Source: Cristatella mucedo
Taxonomy: Eukaryota; Bryozoa; Phylactolaemata; Cristatellidae
Assembly: GCA_009760855.2 (NCBI GenBank)
Contig: WPIO01000148.1
Location: forward strand, 474,001 to 538,000
Length of the DNA: 64,000 nucleotides
Reading direction: 5' to 3'
Part shown: positions 32,396 through 64,000 of the stretch, one piece after another
Numbering within the stretch: the first letter of the stretch is position 1
Layout of the letters: every line of letters starts with the position of its first letter
Made by a program: the position numbers and the translations under genes
The notes under the pieces: model-generated
What the model was told of the DNA's origin: nothing
The model's input: the letters and a program-made list of their open reading frames with translations, nothing else
Databases searched by the model: none

Positions 32396-34371
32396 TTTTT
32401 GGGTCTAGAGGACTTGTACCCATCTCAGACAAGGAGATAACTTTGAGATCAGGTCAGCAGAGGCAGTCTTGAAGGGGCAGCATTGAAGCAGAGCACCAGT
32501 GGGACCAGTGGGCACCGGTGACCCCTATTACTTACTGCACAGGCAGGAGCCACCTGCAAGGAGCCACAGAAAACTAGGCAAATGCTGAAGCAAATGCTCA
32601 ACGAACTCTCTAATGTCAAGCAGCAAGGATGCCGGAGACAGCCTGAGGTGGTAGAAAAAGATCAAAAGACATTTGAGATGAGTGCCATCAGCAAAGAGAA
32701 CCTCGACTGTGCTTGGCAGCATCGTCGGAATGAGGAAGAGTACAGACTACATCAAGGTGACCCAAAAGCTGATCCCTTGGGCAGATCCCATTATACACAG
32801 GCTCATCATCGGATGACCGGTGACTACTGATATCTGCTCGAAAAGAACTTGGTGGCGATTCACATACGTATGCAGATAGATGAATGATGAACCACACTTT
32901 TTGAGCAGCATGTACCGACCATAGCAAGTAATACACTACAGCAATAAGACTATAAGCTATTCCTTCGTGGCCTAGTCCTAACACCAAGCTTTCTGCACAC
33001 AGTTTTTCAAGACATCTTGCAGGTGAAGAAATTCACAACGACGGAGTCTCGAGTTTGGAAAGGCCCACTATTGCCTTCGGCCTGATGTAGCTGGCCAGCA
33101 ACACACTGAACCTAGCTCATCATTAACATAGCAGATAATTCAGCGCCGACACCCTTTAAGTCATTAGCATGAGCAAAAATTTAGTAAAATTCGTTACACT
33201 AGATCAACGGTGGAGGCTATCAGAGCCGAGCTATCGGCAGTAGCAGAGCCGAGCCATCGGCAGTAGCAGACACAGGCGCAGAGAAGGCAACGGCTGCTAT
33301 GAACTGACTGGACACTAGCTCTTATAGCCGATACAGAACGTATACAACGAACTTGCCGCTCAGGGGTCGGCAGAGAAGATGGCTCTTAGGCGGCACTATC
33401 TGCCTTCGGGTGTCGGCACGTAGGAAAGCTAGCTTGCACACATATTGGCTTGCAGGCACGATCTGGATGCTTAATGGCCTATCTAGTGTTAAGACGATCC
33501 CCTGCCCATCGAAGCAATGCGCACAACATGCGATGACAGGGCTCAATGCCAAGGACAAGGGGTCACCAATGGCCAGGTGACTGGCATCACGATACTGGAA
33601 TCCAAGGTTCCATACTAGAATACTCGTCTCACGACAGCAGGAGCTCTAGGGACCGAACCAGAACCAGGGTGGCCTAACGATTGCTTCCAGCAACTTCCGG
33701 GCGAATAAATGACCGCATTGCCTATTGGCCAATGGAGATAGAGATTTACTGGGCTCTGGCATTCCTGCAAATAGTCATCAGAACTATTTTTTAGTTTTGC
33801 TTATAGTGCTGCCATGCAACTTGACAACATCCAACATGAATGGCAGAACCCAGTGAGTGCCTAGTTTTTCGCTAAAACCCGAGAACGCAGGCGAAGCGAT
33901 GATTGACATACGATCGAGCAGCGCTGGCCAAGGTTCCGGTAGGCTCGGATTCAGCGTCTGTCTGGTCTGGGACAAAGTCCTAGACCCAAGGCAAACGCGC
34001 TCTTACTCTAGTTCGCGTCGGCAATTGTGCCACCAAAGCGGCAAGTGCTGATTTTTTTGCACGCCACGACGAATAGGTCATCGCCAGGACGAGGAGTAGG
34101 TCATCGCAAGGCAAACCATAGAGCTGACTCGCGCTCGGCATATCCGGGCACGAGAACTGTAAGGGCTGCTCTTGCGTCGCGATTGACGAATTTATTCGTC
34201 GTGCTGAAATGACGACCCTGCCTTGCAGCAAGGCCGCCCGACCGGGCGGGCAGCGCGGATTCACAAGAAAACACTCGGTGCTACGCAGAGCTTGGACATA
34301 TAGATTGCCGAACTTACCCTACGAATAAGGCCAGCTTTGCACGACGGAGTCTCTCGGATACTTCATCTGAA
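32396..34371. other. non-coding stretch, no gene recognised
   Basis: No domain was recognised. A 23-bp unit (GAGCCGAGCYATCGGCAGTA + GCA) is repeated twice at about 33224-33270. The short frames at 32582-32830 and 33980-34264 have no known motif. Confidence 0.4.
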
Positions 34372-34500
34372 TTTGCATTTGTATAGCACCCCAAGAGAAC
34401 TCAATCTCTATCGCAGTGCTTTCCACACATGCCAAAGGGCTCGAGCCCACGACCCGAGTCGTCAGAGGCGAACACCTTAGCCCTGGGCCAAACCAGGCAT
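34372..34500 (-). mobile_element. SINE-2 copy
   Basis: 'tgtatagcaccccaagagaactcaatctctatcgcagtgctttcc' is the reverse complement of the LINE-A-like tail. It is followed by 'gggctcgagcccacgacccgagtcgtc', a tRNA-like head with the B box in reverse. Confidence 0.75.
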
Positions 34501-35819
34501 GGATGACAGGTGGCTGGAGTGGCTGCGACCAAAGTTTACGCCTACCCTTGCGGACGCACTTTTTTCTTTTCAAAAAGAAGGTGGACACAGTCAGGTATGT
34601 CGGGACCACCAAGTATAACCGACTCACCGGAGTGCAGACGTGCAGACGCCCACACATAAGCCTGCGCTAGTAACTCGGGCTAGAATCCAACGATGAGGTA
34701 ATCTGTTTCTAGGCGAAGGTCCGTACGAGGTGAAGGTCGTTGCGCATTAGGTGTGGACGGGTACATCCGGTTTTGTACCCGTCACCCGTCGCGCGTCCAT
34801 CTCTCGAAACTGTTGAGACCAGTTAGACCGTTCTGTCGCATTTAAATATGCATAAAACTAGATAATTCATTTGTATAGCTTGCCGGTGGGTTCATGTACC
34901 GGAGAAATCTTGACTGTCAGAGCGGAAGGGCTCAATGGGATTACCGTCATCGCCGCCGTCAATGAGTATTAGAACCTGACCCAGGGCGAATCATACGCTG
35001 GCTGGCGGCGGCAGACCGACCGAGGGAAAATCCGTGCTTGCGAGAGCGCGCGTGGGCGGAGAGCTGCCAGAGTCACGTGCTGGAGTCGACCGCCACTGCG
35101 GTCGCGTCCGGGGGCGTGACTTGACCGAGTTACCGACGTGAAGGTAACGAACGCATCATCTCCGTCTGTAACTGCACTAGGCCACACAGACTATACATGA
35201 GGATTGTTCGTTCACTTTCGCAATTGGTGAAGCGGTCGAGTTTTGGGTCGGGCACCGACAATCCTGCTTGAGCTACTGGCATGCTACAGAAATAGAATGC
35301 TAAAACGTATCACTTATGCGGGAGGCAGTCGGTCCCACGATAGATATCGACCGAGGAGGACTCATTTCACACCTGCTTTTGCACGGGCCAAAAATTGTTG
35401 GTTGCTTGACGATACAATTCTTCGGAGTGAATCCAACGGACTGCATTCGTTTTCCTTCACTGATAAAGTCGCAGTGACTGATTTCGGGCGCGTTCGTTTA
35501 CTCCTGAGCTTCGTCCAATGCCCCTGCACCTCATATGAACAGCTGATCTCTATGCCGGATTTATATACTGATCTCGTTTGTATAGCGCTTTAAGAGAACC
35601 AAATCTCTATCCAGGTGCTCTACAACTCGCTGCAAGTCAATCAATTATCGAGGGCTTAGTGACACGCACGATATAATGGGTAGACTAGCATGCTGAAGTG
35701 TAGTGCTTAAGCCAGTGGGCTAAAGCACTACAAAGAGGCACGCAGGGCCGTCGCTTAGTAACACCTCTAGCCTTAGTAACCTGGGCTAAATAAAAGCAAC
35801 TAGTAGGCCACTGCCAACG
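34501..35819. other. non-coding stretch with two small repeat ends
   Basis: Contains a LINE-B-like 3' end in reverse at about 35155-35205 ('atctccgtctgtaactgcactaggccacacagac') and a LINE-A/SINE-2-like tail in reverse at about 35577-35650 ('tgtatagcgctttaagagaaccaaatctctatccaggtgctctac'). No gene is seen. Confidence 0.5.
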
Positions 35820-36362
35820 GCTATGAATGAGGCTGCAAGGCTAGTTTGCAAGACCCAGAAGTTGGACCACGTGTCTCCTTTGCCATAACAGCTAGGATGG
35901 CTGCCGGTTGATCAACGGATACATCGAAGTTCTTACAGCTGATCCACAAGGCCAAGGCCACGGCTTCGGTCCTCCATACTTGGCTGAACTGCTGCACCGG
36001 TTTCAGCCTCTTCGTGTCCTCAGGTGCTAAATCGACAATAAATTAGCTGTTCCATTCCTCCGCTTAAAGACCGTTGGCGACAGAAGCTTTAGCTCTGCAG
36101 GTCCTAGACTGTGGAACTCGCTTCCACGACTCTTACGCAACGACAGCTACTTTCCTGCTGCAGACAATGGCTCATCCTTTTCAGTGGTCCTGAGCTGCCA
36201 CTTACTTTTATGCTACTCACTACTTCAACTGCTCTCCTGACTCTGCTATGGTTCCCACTTTCTCTTTGTTGCATGAGACGAAATCTGTTGGCTACCGAAT
36301 GCGTACCGAAAGCCGCTTAGGCTGTGAGTGTGCTATACAAAACGCTCCAGCGTAACGCTGTC
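35820..36362 (+). mobile_element. LINE-B copy, 3' part
   Basis: A plus-strand frame gives FLRLKTVGDRSFSSAGPRLW and then NSLPRLL, the ORF2 C-terminus. The 3' non-coding part with 'gagacgaaatctgttggctaccgaatgcgtaccgaaagccgcttaggctgtgagtgtgctatacaaaacgctcc' follows. There is no clear (ATTAC)n tail. It lies just beyond the predicted end of the STARD transcript, convergent with it. Confidence 0.85.
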
Positions 36363-36402
36363 TGTGCTAATTACGACTTGGTAGTCGACGGAAATGCATT
36401 GC

Positions 36403-36408
36403 TTTATT
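36403..36408 (-). terminator. candidate poly(A) signal of the STARD5-like gene
   Basis: AATAAA on the minus strand (TTTATT on plus), 925 bp beyond the TAG stop at 37333. It is a canonical hexamer in the right orientation; no transcript supports it, so the call is tentative. Confidence 0.4.
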
Positions 36409-37013
36409 CGACGTTGGCAATTGCGAAGGTAGGCCTAGGTAGGCGTAAACCTATCTGATACAATGACTTCACAGGCAGGCGGCTCGGCTGAGCGCACGGG
36501 CCCTCGCGTCAGCCATCGCCGAGCCACGAGCCAGCTGCCGAGCACGAGCCAGCTCAAACGCCCACGGTGACGCAACAACAGGTACAACACAGCAACACCT
36601 ACGATGACTAGAATGGCATATACAAAGAACACAGGTAGCTGCTCAGCAAGGTAAAGCACACCAGACACACGGTTAGTGGCATGCAAGCAGGCATGCGTGG
36701 GCAGCACGATCGAGCACGGCCTCCCGACGAGTGCACGGGAAATGAATTTCCGTCGATCGGTTGGCAGTGGGGCTGTAAAGGTCTCCGATACTACAAGTCA
36801 ACGGTATCCAAAACGTCGTCCGAGCAGCAAATGGGGGCAGGAAAGGAAGGAAGGAGGGCGCAGAAATGTCGAAAGACAAACGTTGAGCTGCATAATGCTG
36901 CAACTGCAGCAGCAGCATCACGTCAGCAACAGCAAAGAAAGAAGAAAAGAAACGAAGGTACAGACGGCCGCTGCCGGATGTTCAAGCGATCGACTGAAGT
37001 GCCGGGCGTACAA

Positions 37014-37016
<3 letters not shown>

Positions 37017-37053
<37 letters not shown>

Positions 37054-37061
37054 TCTCTCTA
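37017..37061. repeat. (CT)n microsatellite
   Basis: CT dinucleotide tract within the presumed 3' UTR of the STARD5-like gene, where it is GA in the transcript. Confidence 0.9.
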
Positions 37062-37332
37062 GGACAAGTCTCTTCGGCTCTTATAGACAGCAGAAGCTGC
37101 CGGCAGCGGCGGTGGCCAGGACAAAAAAGGGCACAGCGTCGAATGCAAAACAGAGCAGCGTACAGCAAGGTGCATGACAGCGAGGCAGGCTGTCGGCGTG
37201 GAGAGCGTACACCACGTGGACAGCTTTTAGCAGACGAATGTCGAGACAGCCGACGCTTCCACAATGCCACTGCAGCAAGTTAATGAGTGGCCCTGGCCGG
37301 CCGCCGTTCGCTGGGGTGACTGCTTCGACAAA

Positions 37333-60990
<23,658 letters not shown>

Positions 60991-61177
60991 GGTCGGTCGC
61001 AGCCAGTGCAACAGCAGCAGCAGCAGCAGTAACAGCAGCGCGCACGCGGCCGCCCTCAGCCCCAGCTGGTGTGCGCGGTCACAGCGTGGCGTTTAAATAG
61101 CCCTCTCAAGGTCGTTTGCGAGGTGACGACCTTGACATTAGCCGATCGTGCCGTCGTGACCGTCGCGAACTGCACTC
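60991..61177. promoter_or_regulatory. divergent STARD5-like / HAX1-like promoter region
   Basis: 187 bp separate the two start codons, in CpG-rich DNA. A TATA-like TTTAAATAG on the plus strand (61092-61100) lies about 80 bp before the HAX1-like ATG. (CAG)n at 61010-61038 is on the STARD 5' UTR side. Transcript starts are unknown. Spacing this short implies that the two transcripts share regulatory DNA. Confidence 0.6.
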
Positions 61178-61224
61178 ATGAACCTGGGCGAATTGCTGAG
61201 GTCTTTTTTCGGTCTTCCGCGGAG
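61178..61224 (+). CDS. HAX1: HAX1-like exon 1
   Basis: 47 nt from the ATG, giving 15 residues (L-x-x-L-L-R-S-F-F-G-L-P) and two bases of the next codon. The donor GTGAGT is strong. Confidence 0.72.
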
Positions 61225-63050
61225 GTGAGTAGACGCTAAGGTGGGCTTCGGCCTATTCCCGATGTAATTGCGTCGTGCAGTGTACCTAGGCGTGAGCTTC
61301 CTGTAAGCTCGCCGGTCTGCAGCTCGACGTCTCCGGGGGCGGCGGAGGTGTTAGCAGGCGCAGACCTTTGCAAAACTTTGAACTAATTTCGCTCCCAGTT
61401 CTCCATGGTATTTTATTTTGGTTTCAATGTGCATGATTGATATGTGATAGCTGTAGCAGACCTCGACAATAACAATCTAGTTGTGCACGCAGTTCTGTTG
61501 GGTAGGTGCCTTCGGGCTCAGCAGCAGCAGTAGCAGCTCAGCAGCAGCAGTAGCTCGCTTCCGTTCATGCAGCCAGTGCCAGTGCCATTGCACCATCCGG
61601 AAGTGGAGCTCCTCGCTCGTTTGTGATGCCGCGTTCATCTTGAAGACGCGGTAATGTTTACTTGCATCCTCTTTTACATGTCACCTCTTTACATTCTCTT
61701 TTTCATGCGTTCGTTAGTACTCACGTCATTGCTGTGCGCCACGGAGCACCATTCTTTTCTTGTCTCCCTACAGACCTGAAAGACAGAGGCAAACCGAAAG
61801 ACCTGAAAGTGCAGTGCATTTTGCCTATGTCTGCCCGTGTCTGCCTCCAGCCTTGTATTACGCCTAGGGACTTGTAGTTGCAGCATCGCTGCTCGCAAGT
61901 ATCAATCCGCCGGCAATGGCGGAACACGGCAGCAATAAAGAGCGCCCCTATCTTAAGATAACAAGTAAGATGCCAATAACCTAGGGAGTGTTGCAGACTT
62001 CCAGCATTAGCCAGGCGTGTGTCGACTCACCTACAACGCCCAGTGCGACGCGGAAATGCTGACCGGGCAAAGGCTCTGGGCGAAACTTCCATCTTTCTCA
62101 ACGCCTAGACTACAACTCATTACCCATTACATGACTTGGGCTTGTATACCGCCTAACCGTGGTATATGACATAACCGGTTCCTACTTGTTATAATTCAGG
62201 AACCGTAAATGTTATTTTGGTAGTCATAATATAGCTAATCTAACCTTTGTCCGTGTCAATATGTTATCACCTTTATCTTTTTCTCTCGAATCCTCTGGAG
62301 ACTCACGTGCATTTAGTGCGCACGCTCCCAGAGCCTGGGAACTGCCCCTCCCTCCCGACCTGCGTCAGAACATCCCCTGACCTGACCACATTTAAAAAGA
62401 ACTTGAAAACACACCTATTTAGGACAGCATGTAGTGGGTCCCTGTGATTCGTCCTTCATGTGCTTACGCGTGCTGACACTGTGCATGCTGCCACTAACCA
62501 CAGTTGCATGCTGACCCTGTGCATGTCACCCCTAACCAAGTTATTCATATTGTGTTGTTTATCAAGCATGATGTTACTCACCATTCAATCGCACTTCTCT
62601 TTGCAGCAAATGTAAAGCGCCTAGAGAGAGATTGAGTTCTCTGAGGGCGCTTTATCAAGTGCATTATTATTATTATTATTATTATCTCTCGCTCGATCCT
62701 TTTTCTCTGCCTCTACCGCTGTGCTTATTTATTAATCGAGCGTAGAAAATGCTGGCTCTTCACGGACTTATGCAGCTGCTCTCTTTGCTGATAATGCCGC
62801 ATTTTTGCTGACAGGCACAGTGCTGACTTTGATAATGGGGGTGAGAACCGAGGATTCTTCAATGACAGTCACTGGGAAACTGATAGATTTGGCTGGGTGC
62901 ACGTTGACGAGGACGAAGTTTTTCCAAATTTCACGTTTGAGGACAATGAATCGTTTAAGGATTTCCAATCTGCATTCAGTCATCTAGAAGATCTCATGAA
63001 TGGATTTCATCAATCGTTCGCACACTTTCGAGGTTTTCCGATGTCGCCAG
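61178..63050 (+). CDS. HAX1: HAX1-like protein, first two coding exons (partial)
   Basis: HAX1 is a mitochondrial, anti-apoptotic protein that works with partners such as CLPB and HtrA2-pathway proteases. Exon 1 is 61178-61224 (MNLGELLRSFFGLPR plus two bases, donor GGAG|GTGAGT); exon 2 is 62815-63050 (236 nt, acceptor TTTTTGCTGACAG, donor CCAG|GTGAGC). The start resembles the MSLFDLFRGFFGFPG opening of human HAX1, also encoded in a tiny first exon. Exon 2 encodes an acidic, aromatic-rich stretch: DNGGENRGFFNDSHW, DEDEVFPNFTFEDNESF, FQSAFSHLEDLMNGF and FRGFPMSP, parallel to the acidic, Phe/Gly-rich part and the FxxxFxxIF helix of HAX1. The alternative acceptor 6 nt downstream is also in frame. 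Later exons are not found and probably lie beyond 64000. Homology is inferred from layout and short motifs and is less certain than for PNKP. Confidence 0.72.
61225..62279 (+). other. HAX1-like intron 1, unassigned part
   Basis: Contains a CAG-rich stretch at 61516-61556 (two copies of a CTCAGCAGCAGCAGTAG-type unit). No exon or repeat copy is recognised. Confidence 0.5.
62280..62695 (+). mobile_element. LINE-A copy, 3' end, in HAX1-like intron 1
   Basis: It starts in the ORF2 C-terminus ('ctctggagactcacgtgcatttagtgcgcacgctccc', then DLTTFKKNLKTHLFRTA). It passes through 'gcgcctagagagagattgagttctctgagggcgctttatcaagtgc' to ATTATTATTATTATTATTAT at about 62664-62685. It ends 120 bp upstream of exon 2 and has a very clean 3' end. 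Confidence 0.92.
62815..63050 (+). CDS. HAX1: HAX1-like exon 2
   Basis: 236 nt. Phase 2 in matches exon 1 and phase 1 out needs a further exon. The composition is acidic with many Phe and Trp residues. Confidence 0.75.
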
Positions 63051-64000
63051 GTGAGCTGACTATTTTTCTGCAAAACTGTGTTGCCATGTTACCTCATAAT
63101 TGCATTTTCCCAGACAACAAATCTGCTTGTAGTGTTTATATATTTGGAAGTGTAGCTTTCACTGGCAGTAGTATAGATCAGGGTCCACCTTGATTTTGAA
63201 GTCTGACTTTGCATAAGCTTATGTGGAATGATTTTGAACTACAGGATGTGGTATCAGTAATTGATAGATCAATGCGGGCTGGTGTACACCAGAGGCAGTG
63301 CCATTTAGCTTAGAAACACCCGTGTGTCAACACTATGTCCTCTTGGCTTTGTGGACTTTCAGATGGAGAGATGCTGCACTACGTTTAGCTTGCTAGCATG
63401 TCTCCAATAAATTCACACAGGACCCCATGAGCGTAAGTAGGCTTAAGCTATTTTGCTCACTTTTCCTTGTTTTCTTAAAACTCACAAGACGAAAAGACGT
63501 CCTGTATATGAAAATTTCAAATATTAGTAGGGATCTTGCTTTTCAACATTCTTTGCCAGTGTCGTGTCTTGCTTTTCAATATCTTTGACCAGCCAATCAC
63601 GGTGAATTATCCAAAGGGTTCGCTGATCCCTCCTCCAGCTTTTAGCCGAAGCGGTCAGCTATCCTTGCCTCGCGTGGCATATTTTGCTTGCCTTGGCTAT
63701 TCTTTGGATTCGACCTTTCCCAGCAAGTCTCCTAAGGTCGTATGCTAGAATAATGTTATTCAAACAATCTGCACGTCATTTTGCTTTCAGTCTCACTATT
63801 TTTGTTTTTTAACGAAGTCTTGCAACAAGCTCCATTAGTAGTAATGATAACTCTCTGAGAGCAGCTGCTTGTCACTCGGATGCACTGGGTTGACCTTACG
63901 TTGATCTTTCGTGGGCCCACGTTGACGTTTTGATCGATTCCCTTGCTCTTTAATCGAAATTGAAGTTTACTGCCTGCTGCTACTTGTCCAAAGTTGCTCC
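63051..64000. other. HAX1-like intron 2, no further exon found
   Basis: I found no segment in the right phase that resembles the conserved middle or C-terminal part of HAX1. The frame at 63536-63748 has no matching motif. Confidence 0.5.

Overview
The window is nuclear DNA from a metazoan, probably an invertebrate; the phylum cannot be fixed from what is here. Evidence: genes split by GT-AG introns, thousands of bases of non-coding sequence, many 5'-truncated CR1/L2-type LINE copies on both strands, tRNA-derived SINEs and long microsatellites. Most open frames are repeat relics, microsatellite translations or CpG-rich noise. Four real genes can be supported.

Region by region (1-based). 1-9.8 kb: SINE and LINE relics, one Tc1/mariner transposase scrap, no convincing gene. 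9.8-10.8 kb (-): an intact single-exon gene for a multi-pass membrane protein of the TMEM121/TMEM121B family. 10.8-17.0 kb: repeats, a perfect 27-nt hairpin and a 74-bp tandem duplication. 17.0-26.9 kb (-): a PNKP gene (FHA, 3'-phosphatase and 5'-kinase), four coding exons whose phases close to a 712-aa protein. 27-36.4 kb: a dense repeat block, including a nest of LINE pieces in alternating orientation. 36.4-61.0 kb (-): a START-domain lipid-transfer gene of the STARD4/5/6 group, six exons (one of 50 nt) over 23.7 kb, phases closing to 218 aa. 61.2 kb to the right edge (+): the first two coding exons of a HAX1-like gene; the rest lies outside the window.

The STARD5-like and HAX1-like genes are head to head with 187 bp between their start codons inside a CpG-rich block, which suggests a shared bidirectional promoter. 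PNKP and the STARD gene point the same way, and their introns are full of LINEs.

The repeats form an interlinked set. LINE-A has an (ATT)n tail; LINE-B has an (ATTAC)n tail; a diverged LINE-C also occurs. SINE-1 has a tRNA-like head and its own body. SINE-2 has a tRNA-like head joined to a LINE-A-like 3' end, as expected for a SINE mobilised by a partner LINE. All of them end near a shared GCTATACAAA-type motif. Two LINE-A copies end within a few bases of exon splice sites (PNKP exon 2 acceptor, STARD exon 3 donor). I saw no prokaryotic feature, CRISPR array, rRNA or ordinary tRNA gene, and no clearly new multi-gene system. The family names LINE-A/B/C and SINE-1/2 are mine.
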